From: CAXMQS01 sp036446035
GTDB taxonomy: Bacteria > Actinomycetota > Acidimicrobiia > Spongiisociales > JAOTWH01
DNA length: 22,528 nucleotides
Assembly (NCBI GenBank): GCA_036446035.1
Contig: JAZFSG010000107.1
Span: forward strand, 1-22,528
Direction of reading: 5' to 3'
Under the pieces are notes generated by a model that ran no database searches, was not told where the DNA came from, and worked only from the letters and a program-made list of their open reading frames with translations. A program made the position numbers and the translations under genes. Of this stretch, positions 6,966 to 13,615 are shown piece after piece (the first letter of the stretch is position 1; each line of letters begins with the position of its first letter).

Positions 6966-8489
6966 TTACGGGCCAGGTTCAGCCGGGGCAGGGCCGGAGT
7001 CCGCTCCCGAGTCATGGAACCAGGGCTTCAGGGCCGGGTAGAGCATGTGAAAGCGCCGGTGTAGGTCGCGGTAGTGGGCGGCGTCCGCACCAGGCGCCGT
7101 CACGTCCTCGACAGAGACCCAGGCTTCGGTCGCCGCGTCGACGTCGGCGTGCCACCCGGTCCCAACGGCCGCCAGCGTCGCGGCTCCGTAGGCGGCACCC
7201 TCGGTCGTGTTGACCGTGACGATGTCGGCGTTCAGGACGTCTGCAAGGATCTGACGCCACAGTGGACTACGGATTCCGCCGCCGGCCGCCCTTATCTGGG
7301 TGGGTCGTTCGGCTCCAGCTTCGATCATCAAGTCGAGGCCATCCTTGAGGCCGAAGGCCACACCTTCCAACACTGCTCTGGTGAGATGGCCCAGGGTGTG
7401 GCGAACAGAGAGGCCGACGAACGCGCCGCGCGCCAGCGGGTCGGGGTGGGGGGTCCTCTCTCCCGTCAAGTACGGGAGGAAGGTCACGCCGTCCGCTCCG
7501 GCCTCGACCTCGGCTGCGCCGGCTGTGAGCGCTTCGTAGTCGGCACCTGGTGCGAACGCGTCCCGGAACCACCGGAGGCTGCCACCTGCGGAGAGCATGA
7601 CGCCCATGAGGTGCCATCGGCCGGGGACCGCATGAGGGAAGGCGTGGAGGCGTCCGGCCGGCTCGTAGCGAGGCTCGTCGGTTGACACGAAGACGACTCC
7701 GGATGTGCCCAGTGAGAGCGACACGATTCCTTCGGAGACCGCACCGGTTCCGACGGCGCCTGCGGCCTGGTCGCCGCCTCCGGCCACCACAGGCGTGCCC
7801 ATGGCCAGTCCGGTGGCGGCAGCCGCTTCAGCGGTGATCATCCCCGTCACCTCGGGGCCCTCGAAGGTGGCGGGAAGCAGCCGCGGGTCTATCTCCAACG
7901 CTTCAAGAACCTCTGGCGACCAGTCACGCGTCGCCAGGTCGAGGAGGACGGTGCCGCCGGCTCCGGCCTTGTCGGTGGCGTGCTCACCGGTGAGCCGCAG
8001 CCGGAGGTAGTCCTTAGGGAGCAGAGCATGCGCCGCTTTCTCATACAGCTCAAGTTCGTTGTTGCGGACCCACAGCATCTTGGGTGCGGTGAACCCCGTA
8101 AGCGCGTCGTTGCCGGTGATGGCGATCAGTCGTTCCAGGCCGATCCGCCGCCGGATCTCATCGCACTCGACGCCGGTTCGCTGGTCGTTCCACAGGATCG
8201 CCGGCCGAAGAACCTGGTCCTCGGAATCGAGCAGCACCAAGCCGTGCATCTGGCCGGTTAGCCCAACGGCCCGAACATCTGCTCCGGCAGTGTCTGCGCT
8301 GGCAAGGGCAGCTTGGATCGCCTCCTTGGCTGCCTGCCACCACGATGCGGGTTCCTGTTCGCTCCACATGGGCTGGGGTGTTTGGAAGTCGTATTCGGAG
8401 ACGCCAACCGCCGCTACCGATCCATCCTCGGCGACCAGCACTGCCTTGGTGGCCGTGGTCGACACATCGATGCCCATCACATAGCTCAT
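6966..8489 (-). CDS. xylB: Xylulokinase
   Basis: 507 aa FGGY-family sugar kinase that phosphorylates D-xylulose to D-xylulose 5-phosphate. Seen: MGIDVSTTATKAV with D8, the xylulokinase-typical QMHG (80-83), ILWNDQRT (98-105), GGGDQAAG (237-244) with D240 as the probable catalytic base, the SLGTSGVVF phosphate loop, and AGGGIRSPLWRQILAD near the C-terminus. D8 and D240 match the catalytic Asp pair of E. coli XylB. The frame stays open upstream to 8621, but that would swallow the divergent promoter region and add 44 family-foreign residues, so I start at 8489. Shine-Dalgarno is weak (GGTGA). Divergent from xylA, 131 bp apart, which supports xylose over other FGGY substrates. Confidence 0.94.
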   Translation of the reverse strand: MSYVMGIDVSTTATKAVLVAEDGSVAAVGVSEYDFQTPQPMWSEQEPASWWQAAKEAIQAALASADTAGADVRAVGLTGQMHGLVLLDSEDQVLRPAILWNDQRTGVECDEIRRRIGLERLIAITGNDALTGFTAPKMLWVRNNELELYEKAAHALLPKDYLRLRLTGEHATDKAGAGGTVLLDLATRDWSPEVLEALEIDPRLLPATFEGPEVTGMITAEAAAATGLAMGTPVVAGGGDQAAGAVGTGAVSEGIVSLSLGTSGVVFVSTDEPRYEPAGRLHAFPHAVPGRWHLMGVMLSAGGSLRWFRDAFAPGADYEALTAGAAEVEAGADGVTFLPYLTGERTPHPDPLARGAFVGLSVRHTLGHLTRAVLEGVAFGLKDGLDLMIEAGAERPTQIRAAGGGIRSPLWRQILADVLNADIVTVNTTEGAAYGAATLAAVGTGWHADVDAATEAWVSVEDVTAPGADAAHYRDLHRRFHMLYPALKPWFHDSGADSGPAPAEPGP

Positions 8490-8578
8490 GTCGACGTCAC
8501 CAGGGCGGACCCTTTCATGTTGATGTAGCCATTCAAGCGTATGAGGCCGACGACGGGGGCGGCATCCCGCTCTCCGAT

Positions 8579-8584
8579 TAGCCT
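8579..8584 (+). promoter_or_regulatory. Candidate -10 element of the xylA promoter
   Basis: TAGCCT fits TANNNT and would place the transcript start near 8591, leaving about 30 nt of leader that contains the xylA RBS. No convincing -35 hexamer is found 17 bp upstream, so an activator or extended element would be needed. The same hexamer occurs in the candidate leaderless promoter at 19241-19246. Confidence 0.3.
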
Positions 8585-8606
8585 CGAAGGGCAGCGCCGC
8601 GAACCC

Positions 8607-8611
8607 AGGAG
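8607..8611 (+). promoter_or_regulatory. xylA ribosome binding site
   Basis: AGGAG ends 9 nt before the ATG at 8621 and supports that start. Confidence 0.6.
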
Positions 8612-8620
8612 TAGAGACCA

Positions 8621-9952
8621 ATGCCTGAGCCCTTCTTCACTGAGATAACGGATCCCATCCACTTCGGCGGACAGGACGGCACCGACCCGCTGTCCTTCCG
8701 CTGGTACGACGCAGATCGAGTCGTTGCCGGCCGCTCGATGGCGGAGCACCTGCGTTTCGCCGTTTCGTACTGGCACAGCTTCAACTGGGACGGCTTCGAC
8801 ATCTTCGGATCCGGGACGTTCGACAGACCGTGGCTGACGGGGGCCGCCGAGCCGATCGACGCCGCCAAGGCCAAGATGGCTGCCGCATTCGAGTTCTTCG
8901 AGAAGCTGGGGATCCCGTTCTTCTGCTTCCACGACCGCGACATCGCGCCGGAAGGAGACAGCCTGAAGGGATCGTTCGCAGCGCTCGACACCATGGTCGC
9001 CGAGGCGGAAGCGCACATGGCGCGCACCGGCACCAAGCTGTTGTGGGGCACCGCCAACCTGTTCACCGCTCCGCGCTACCAGGCGGGTGCCGCCACCAAC
9101 CCGGATCCCGAGGTCTTCGCCTATGCCGCGGCGCAGGTGGCTCACTGCCTCGAAGCCACGCAGCGCCTTGGTGGGGCCAACTACCTCCTGTGGGGCGGAC
9201 GCGAGGGCTACGAGACCTTGCTCAACACCGACATGAGCCGCGAACTCGATCAGCTCGGGCGGTTCCTCACCATGGTCGTCGAGCACAAGTACAAGATCGG
9301 ATTCGAGGGAGGCATCCTGTTGGAGCCCAAGCCGTTCGAGCCGACCAAGCACCAGTACGACTTCGATGTCGCTGCCGTGCACGCGTTCCTCCAGAAGTAC
9401 GACCTGGTCGGCGAAGTCAACGTCAACATCGAGGTGAACCATGCGACGCTGTCTGGCCACGATTTCGCCCACGAGATCGCTGCCGCGGTCGCTGCCGGGA
9501 TATTCGGCAGCATCGACGCCAATGCCGGAGACGATCGGTTGGGCTGGGATGTCGACCGGTTCCCGGTGTCTGTGGAGCAGATGAGTCTCGGGATGTACGA
9601 GATCCTGAGGGGAGGCGGGTTCACCACCGGAGGCCTCAACTTCGATGCCAAGCTGCGCCGGCAGTCCAGCGACCGTGCAGATCTCTTCCATGGCCACATC
9701 GGTGGGATGGACACGATGGCTCACGCGCTCATCGTGGCGGCTGCGATGATGGAAGACGGAGCGCTCGAAAGCGTGCGGTCGGGGCGCTACGCCGGCTGGG
9801 ATGGGGAGCTGGGTCGCCGCATCGCTGAGGGCAAGGAGACCCTTGCCACGATGCATGAGCGCGGCAAGGGGATCGGTGAGCCGATCAGGAGATCAGGAGG
9901 GCAGGAGGCGTTGGAGAACGTCGTCGCCCGCTACGTCGATCAGGCGCGGTGA
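8621..9952 (+). CDS. xylA: Xylose isomerase
   Basis: 443 aa, matching the long (class II, about 440 aa) xylose isomerases such as E. coli XylA. Interconverts D-xylose and D-xylulose with two divalent metals. All catalytic and metal residues are present with a constant +3 offset from E. coli: H104 and D107 (FHDRD), E235 and K237 (LEPKPFEPTKHQYD), E271 and H274 (NIEVNHATL), D299, D310 and D312 (LGWDVDRF), D342 (NFDAKLRRQS). Divergent from xylB, so the two enzymes share a regulatory region. The stop codon lies at the start of a hairpin shared with the convergent gene. Function is close to certain. Confidence 0.97.
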   Translation: MPEPFFTEITDPIHFGGQDGTDPLSFRWYDADRVVAGRSMAEHLRFAVSYWHSFNWDGFDIFGSGTFDRPWLTGAAEPIDAAKAKMAAAFEFFEKLGIPFFCFHDRDIAPEGDSLKGSFAALDTMVAEAEAHMARTGTKLLWGTANLFTAPRYQAGAATNPDPEVFAYAAAQVAHCLEATQRLGGANYLLWGGREGYETLLNTDMSRELDQLGRFLTMVVEHKYKIGFEGGILLEPKPFEPTKHQYDFDVAAVHAFLQKYDLVGEVNVNIEVNHATLSGHDFAHEIAAAVAAGIFGSIDANAGDDRLGWDVDRFPVSVEQMSLGMYEILRGGGFTTGGLNFDAKLRRQSSDRADLFHGHIGGMDTMAHALIVAAAMMEDGALESVRSGRYAGWDGELGRRIAEGKETLATMHERGKGIGEPIRRSGGQEALENVVARYVDQAR

Positions 9953-9977
9953 TCTCGACGGACTAGCCGTCGAGATC
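9951..9977. terminator. Bidirectional terminator hairpin spanning two convergent stop codons
   Basis: GATCTCGACGG (9951-9961) and CCGTCGAGATC (9967-9977) form a perfect 11-bp stem with a 5-nt ACTAG loop. The xylA stop (9950-9952) overlaps the left arm and the stop of the convergent oxidoreductase (9963-9965) sits in the loop, so one hairpin serves both strands. No T tract follows on either side, as is common in high-GC actinobacteria. Confidence 0.75.
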
Positions 9978-11156
9978 GATCAGCGCGGAGATCCAGGCGC
10001 CATTGGCGGCGCTCGACTCCATTGCAGCCTCGGTGAACTTGACTCCCATGACGCCATCCACGGCATTCGGGAAGTGCAGGGTTAGCGGATCGGGCTCGAC
10101 GCCGGCGCGCCGTGAAGCGATGGCCTCGGCGGCATCGGAGTACGTAGTGGCGAATCCCTCGTGGAAGCCCTCGGGGTGTCCGGCGACGATGCGGGAGGCT
10201 CTCTCTGCCAGCGGCAGGGTCCCGGGACCGTTAGGGGTTCGTAGCTCGATCGGTCCTCGTAGCGGCTTGAAGTGCAGCTGCTGCGGCACTTCCTGCAGCC
10301 ATTCGACACTGCCCTTGGTGCCAGACACCCGGATCCATAGCGAGTTCTCGACTCCTGCTGCTGCCTGGGTTACCCAGAAGCTCCCACGGGCGCCGTTGCT
10401 GAGTCGCAGCATCGCTCCGGCGTAGTCGTCCACGAGGCGGTTGGGAACGATGTGGCCGACCTCGGCGGCTACTTCTGCCACCTCGAGCCCGGTGATGAAG
10501 CGCAGCAGGTTGTGAGCGTGACTGCCGATGTCGCCCATCACTAGCGAGGGACCGCCCCGCACCGGGTCGTAACGCCACGGGACCTCACCAGCGGGGTCGG
10601 GATCGTTCTCGTCGGCCTTGCCGCTCTGCACGTACTCCACCTGAACAAGACGGATTTCGCCCAGCTGGCCATCGGCAACCATGGCGCGAGCCTGGCGCAC
10701 CAACGGGTAGCCCGTGTAGTTGTGGGTGAGGCAGTAGACGAGGCCGGTGGACCTCACGGTGGCGAGTACATCGAGAGCGTCGTCCAGGGTGTTCGTCATC
10801 GGCTTGTCCGAGATGACATCGAAGCCTCGCTGCAGGGCGCCGGTGGCGTACTTGTGGTGAGTGTCGTTGGGAGTCATGACGGCTATGACGTCGGCTCCGT
10901 CGTCGCGGGCGGCCTCGGCGTCCAACAGCTCGGTGCCGCTGGCATAAGCGCGATCCGGGGCCAGCCCAATGGCGGCGCCGGCCGTCCTTGAGCGCTCGGG
11001 GTCTGAGGACAACGAGCCTGCAACCAGCTCGTAACGATCGTCGATACGCGCCGCCGTGCGATGCATGGACCCGATGAAGCTCCCGGGTCCTCCACCGATC
11101 ACTGCGAGGCGCAGGCGGCGCCCCAGGATCCCTATTACGGCGTTGGTGTCGTCCAT
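9963..11156 (-). CDS. Gfo/Idh/MocA-family oxidoreductase
   Basis: 397 aa NAD(P)-dependent sugar or cyclitol dehydrogenase. The N-terminal Rossmann domain has RLAVIGGGPGSFIG (GGGPGS 21-26), MTPNDTHH, and DKP (117-119) in place of the usual EKP. The C-terminal domain has MGDIGSHAHNLLRF with D209 and H213 in the catalytic positions known from inositol dehydrogenase. The SMHRTAARID segment and near-400-aa length mark the subgroup often found with sugar epimerase or isomerase genes. Substrate (inositol, 3-keto-glycoside, pentose or other) cannot be told. AGGAGGAGA lies just upstream of the ATG and fixes the start. Divergent from the GlcG-like gene and convergent with xylA. Confidence 0.9.
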   Translation of the reverse strand: MDDTNAVIGILGRRLRLAVIGGGPGSFIGSMHRTAARIDDRYELVAGSLSSDPERSRTAGAAIGLAPDRAYASGTELLDAEAARDDGADVIAVMTPNDTHHKYATGALQRGFDVISDKPMTNTLDDALDVLATVRSTGLVYCLTHNYTGYPLVRQARAMVADGQLGEIRLVQVEYVQSGKADENDPDPAGEVPWRYDPVRGGPSLVMGDIGSHAHNLLRFITGLEVAEVAAEVGHIVPNRLVDDYAGAMLRLSNGARGSFWVTQAAAGVENSLWIRVSGTKGSVEWLQEVPQQLHFKPLRGPIELRTPNGPGTLPLAERASRIVAGHPEGFHEGFATTYSDAAEAIASRRAGVEPDPLTLHFPNAVDGVMGVKFTEAAMESSAANGAWISALIDLDG

Positions 11157-11158
11157 GC

Positions 11159-11166
11159 TCTCCTCC
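11159..11166 (-). promoter_or_regulatory. Strong RBS for the minus-strand Gfo/Idh/MocA gene
   Basis: On the minus strand the sequence AGGAGGAG lies 2-3 nt before the GC that precedes the ATG at 11156. It is one of the strongest RBSs in the window and decides the start. Confidence 0.65.
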
Positions 11167-11182
11167 TGAGGGTGTCCTGCGT

Positions 11183-11194
11183 GACCGGGCGGTC
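11183..11194. repeat. Short inverted repeat in the divergent intergenic region
   Basis: GACCG-GG-CGGTC, a perfect 5-bp inverted repeat with a 2-bp centre, lies between the two divergent genes. It may be half of an operator together with the inverted repeat at 11217-11230, but it is short and may be chance in GC-rich DNA. Confidence 0.3.
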
Positions 11195-11216
11195 GAGCAG
11201 CTTCGCTTGGGCGCCA

Positions 11217-11230
11217 ACCCTACCTAGGGT
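11217..11230. promoter_or_regulatory. Inverted repeat / candidate face-to-face -10 elements of a divergent promoter
   Basis: ACCCTA-CC-TAGGGT is a perfect 6-bp inverted repeat with a 2-bp centre. Read on either strand it gives TAGGGT, which fits TANNNT, so each half could be the -10 of one divergent gene. On the plus strand transcription would begin near 11237, upstream of the GGAGG RBS (11247-11251) of the gene at 11255. It could equally be a repressor operator. Confidence 0.35.
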
Positions 11231-11246
11231 CTTAGTGGAACACGCT

Positions 11247-11251
11247 GGAGG
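11247..11251 (+). promoter_or_regulatory. RBS of the GlcG-like gene
   Basis: GGAGG ends 3 nt before the ATG at 11255 and supports that start. Confidence 0.55.
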
Positions 11252-11254
11252 TCC

Positions 11255-11662
11255 ATGAAGAACATCAAAGCGCTATCACACGCCGACGCCTGGGACATCG
11301 TCGACTCGGTTCGAGCTGCGCTCGAGGAAGACGGTCGAGGTGCGGCGGTGGCGGTATGCGATGCTCATGGGGAACTAGTCGCTCTCCTGCGCACCGACGG
11401 CTGCCCGCTCCCCTCCATTAACAACGCCATCAACAAGGCGTATACCGCCTCGCGCCAACGCATGGAATCGAGTGAGGTTGGGGAGGAATCGCGCCAAGGG
11501 GATTTCGCCATGACCAACTTTGGCGACCTGCGCTACACCAGCTGGGGCGGTGGTGTGCCGATCGTGACCGATGGCGAAGTTGTCGGTGCAGTCGGTGTGA
11601 GTGGCCTACCGGAGGCGGACGACATAGTGGTCGCCCGCGCCGGCGCGGCTCTCATCAGCTAA
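11255..11662 (+). CDS. GlcG/HbpS-like (DUF336) protein
   Basis: 135 aa, whole-domain length for the GlcG/HbpS-like family. Recognisable are VAVCDAHGELVALLRTDG (32-49), the NAINKAYTASRQR helix (58-69), GGGVPI (98-103) and GAVGVSGLPEADD (111-123). Members include the heme-binding HbpS of Streptomyces and GlcG from glycolate operons; many are linked to sugar and diol catabolic genes with no known role. No signal peptide is present, so it is probably cytoplasmic. It is the first gene of the + strand sugar operon and its TAA is 3 nt from the aldose epimerase start. Function here is unknown; a sensor, small-ligand binder or accessory enzyme are all possible. Confidence 0.85.
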   Translation: MKNIKALSHADAWDIVDSVRAALEEDGRGAAVAVCDAHGELVALLRTDGCPLPSINNAINKAYTASRQRMESSEVGEESRQGDFAMTNFGDLRYTSWGGGVPIVTDGEVVGAVGVSGLPEADDIVVARAGAALIS

Positions 11663-11665
11663 TTC

Positions 11666-12448
11666 GTGCCGACGATCGTTCAGGAAGCTGGTCCGGCCCG
11701 CCTAGCTATCGATCTCGACCAGGGCGCTCGACTCGCCTCGCTTGAGGTCTTCGGGCATGAGCTGTTGGTCACAGGCGATGCGGAGACGACCGGCTGGGGG
11801 AGCTACCCCATGGCGCCGTTCGCAGGCAGAGTGCGCCGGGGGCGATTCGACTTCGATGGCACCAGCCACACGATGCCGATCAACTTCGATCCTCATGCCA
11901 TCCACGGCACCGCATTCGACAAACCATGGTCGATCGACGGTCCCGCCGAGTTCTCGACGGACCTCGGCCCAGACTGGCCGTACCCGGGGCATGCTCGCCA
12001 GAAGGTCGCCCTGGGCCCCGAGGAACTCGCACTGACGCTCGAGGTCCACAGCGATGGTGGTCGCATGCCGGCATCGTGTGGCTGGCACCCGTGGTTTCGC
12101 CGCCAGCTCGGCACGGGCGAGCCGGTTGTGCTCGAATTCGAGGCGGAGTTCATGGAGCAGTGTGATCTCGACGGCATTCCCTCTGGCGAGCGGGTCGTCC
12201 CGCCGCCGGGACCATGGGACGACTGTTTCGGCGGGATCAGAAGGTGGCCCGTGCTCACCTGGCCCGGCGCCCTTGAGCTGCGGATCGAATCGAGCTGTCA
12301 GTTCCTCGTCGTCTACAACGAGCGCCAGAACGCCGTCTGCGTCGAGCCGCAGACGGCGCCTCCGGACGCGCTCAACCACGATCCGTTCGTTGTTGAGCCG
12401 GGCCGGCCCTTGGTGGCTACGACGACCTGGAGCTGGCGGTTAGCTTGA
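11666..12448 (+). CDS. Aldose 1-epimerase (mutarotase) family protein
   Basis: 260 aa (GTG start), shorter than the ~340 aa of classic GalM but near YeaD-like and compact bacterial members. It interconverts alpha and beta anomers of an aldose. Seen: YPMAPFAGRVRRGRF with R55, HAIHGTAF with H80, GWHPWF with H141, DDCF with D186, and CVEPQTAPPDALN with E227. These match the substrate-binding Arg, the two active-site histidines, the Asp and the catalytic Glu of L. lactis GalM. The GTG follows the GlcG-like stop by 3 nt, so the two are probably cotranslated. In this island it would prepare imported xylose or another sugar for the anomer-specific isomerase or dehydrogenase. Confidence 0.9.
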   Translation: MPTIVQEAGPARLAIDLDQGARLASLEVFGHELLVTGDAETTGWGSYPMAPFAGRVRRGRFDFDGTSHTMPINFDPHAIHGTAFDKPWSIDGPAEFSTDLGPDWPYPGHARQKVALGPEELALTLEVHSDGGRMPASCGWHPWFRRQLGTGEPVVLEFEAEFMEQCDLDGIPSGERVVPPPGPWDDCFGGIRRWPVLTWPGALELRIESSCQFLVVYNERQNAVCVEPQTAPPDALNHDPFVVEPGRPLVATTTWSWRLA

Positions 12449-12460
12449 GGCCATGCCGAG

Positions 12461-12465
12461 AGGAG
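12461..12465 (+). promoter_or_regulatory. RBS of the second Gfo/Idh/MocA gene
   Basis: AGGAG within CGAGAGGAGC ends 4 nt before the ATG at 12470. Confidence 0.55.
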
Positions 12466-12469
12466 CAAG

Positions 12470-13474
12470 ATGAGCGACACAGTGCGATGGGGTGTGTTGA
12501 GCACGGCTGATATCGGCATGGGACAGGTAACCCCGGCCATCCAACTCGCAGGCAACTCGGAAGTGGTAGCCATCGCCTCGCGCGACAGCGCCAAAGCGGC
12601 CGCCGCCGCGGAGCAATTGGGGATTCCGGCTTCACATGGCTCATACGAAGAGTTGCTTGCCTCTCCAGACGTTGACGCCGTCTACATACCGCTGCCGAAC
12701 GATCTGCACGCCGAGTGGACCATCAAGGCGGCAGCCGCCGGCAAGCACATCCTGTGCGAGAAGCCCCTCGCCATCTCGGCGGCACAGGCCGAAGAGATGG
12801 CCGCCGCCGCCACCGAAGCGGGCGTCAAGTTCGCCGAGGCCTTCATGTACCGACACCATCCCACCTGGGTGGAAGCAGTTCGACTGGTGCGAAGCGGCGC
12901 TATCGGAGAACTGCAGGCCGTCCAGAGTTGGTTCAGTTACTTCAACGACGATCCGTCGAACATCCGCAATCGGGCCGAGAACCATGGCGGTGCGCTGATG
13001 GACGTCGGTTGCTACAACATCAACCTCTCCAGGATGCTCTTCGCAGGTGAGCCGGTAAGGATCGAGGGCGCGGTGCGGAGAGACCCGGTGATGGGCGTCG
13101 ACATCGTCACCTCGGGTCTCCTCGAGTTCGAGGGTGGCGGCCAGGCGGCGTTCACCTGCTCGACGAGAGCCGAGGATGATCAGCGGGTGCACATCGTTGG
13201 GAGCGAGGGCCGCGTTGAGATCGAGATACCGTTCAACATTCCTCCTGAGGGCGAGACGCGCATCTTCGTTACGTCCGGCGGAAACCCTCCCACAGCTCCG
13301 GCGACCGAGACCATCGCGTTCCCCTCGGCGAACCAGTACACGATCCAGGCCGAGCTGTTCGCCAACGCGGTCCTCAACGACGAGGACGTGGTCGTCGGTA
13401 TCTCCGATGCCATCGGCAATATGAGGGTCATCGACGCGATCCTGGGAAATCAGCTGCCTATTCCTTTGGCCTGA
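12470..13474 (+). CDS. Gfo/Idh/MocA-family oxidoreductase, possible NAD(P)-dependent aldose (xylose) 1-dehydrogenase
   Basis: 334 aa. RWGVLSTADIG at the N-terminus forms the dinucleotide-binding turn; CEKPL contains EKP at 97-99, AFMYRHHPTW follows, and GGALMDVGCYNINLSRML holds D178 and Y182. The AEAFMYRHHP and DVGCYNINL signatures are those of the branch containing dimeric dihydrodiol dehydrogenase, NADP-D-xylose dehydrogenase and glucose-fructose oxidoreductase relatives. That branch plus the xyl genes makes an aldose dehydrogenase the best guess. 1,5-anhydrofructose reductase-like or other activities remain possible. It lies 21 bp after the aldose epimerase and upstream of the binding-protein gene, separated from the latter by a 141-bp gap with a hairpin. 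Confidence 0.88.
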   Translation: MSDTVRWGVLSTADIGMGQVTPAIQLAGNSEVVAIASRDSAKAAAAAEQLGIPASHGSYEELLASPDVDAVYIPLPNDLHAEWTIKAAAAGKHILCEKPLAISAAQAEEMAAAATEAGVKFAEAFMYRHHPTWVEAVRLVRSGAIGELQAVQSWFSYFNDDPSNIRNRAENHGGALMDVGCYNINLSRMLFAGEPVRIEGAVRRDPVMGVDIVTSGLLEFEGGGQAAFTCSTRAEDDQRVHIVGSEGRVEIEIPFNIPPEGETRIFVTSGGNPPTAPATETIAFPSANQYTIQAELFANAVLNDEDVVVGISDAIGNMRVIDAILGNQLPIPLA

Positions 13475-13478
13475 TCTC

Positions 13479-13502
13479 GCCAGAACGCGAAAAGCGCCTG
13501 GC
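13479..13502 (+). terminator. Imperfect hairpin after the oxidoreductase gene
   Basis: GCCAG (13479-13483) pairs with CTGGC (13498-13502), and inside it CGC pairs with GCG around a GAAAA loop, with a small internal bulge. It starts 4 nt after the upstream stop. It may be a weak terminator or a 3'-end stabiliser separating the sugar-enzyme genes from the transporter genes. The rest of 13475-13615 shows no clear promoter. Confidence 0.45.
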
Positions 13503-13603
13503 TGGGGTTGCTTAACGGCTCCCGCTAGGCCAGCATGCAGACTCACGACCTCATCAGATGCGCTGGCGCTCGTCGGCACAGAGGCTCGTTCCATGCAAAC
13601 AAC

Positions 13604-13610
13604 AGGAGGA
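13604..13610 (+). promoter_or_regulatory. RBS deciding the GTG start of the binding-protein gene
   Basis: AGGAGGA ends 5 nt before GTG at 13616. The upstream in-frame ATG at 13535 lacks an RBS and would put 27 charged residues before the signal peptide. Confidence 0.75.
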
Positions 13611-13615
13611 AATCC

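Noticed and set aside
8486..8518. Ten-codon minus-strand ORF (MKGSALVTST) whose stop overlaps the xylB start in ATGA
   Set aside because: Possible leader peptide, but it has no RBS and no attenuator-like structure; too short to separate from chance.
8520..8536. TTGATG-TAGCC-ATTCAA inverted repeat as a xylose operator
   Set aside because: Only four base pairs match well, and it does not resemble known XylR sites.
8490..8621. N-terminal extension of xylulokinase
   Set aside because: Would add 44 arginine-rich residues before the conserved GIDVSTT start and consume the whole divergent promoter region.
8486..9856. 456-codon minus-strand open frame opposite xylA
   Set aside because: Antisense to xylA with every catalytic residue intact; no domain signatures in its own translation.
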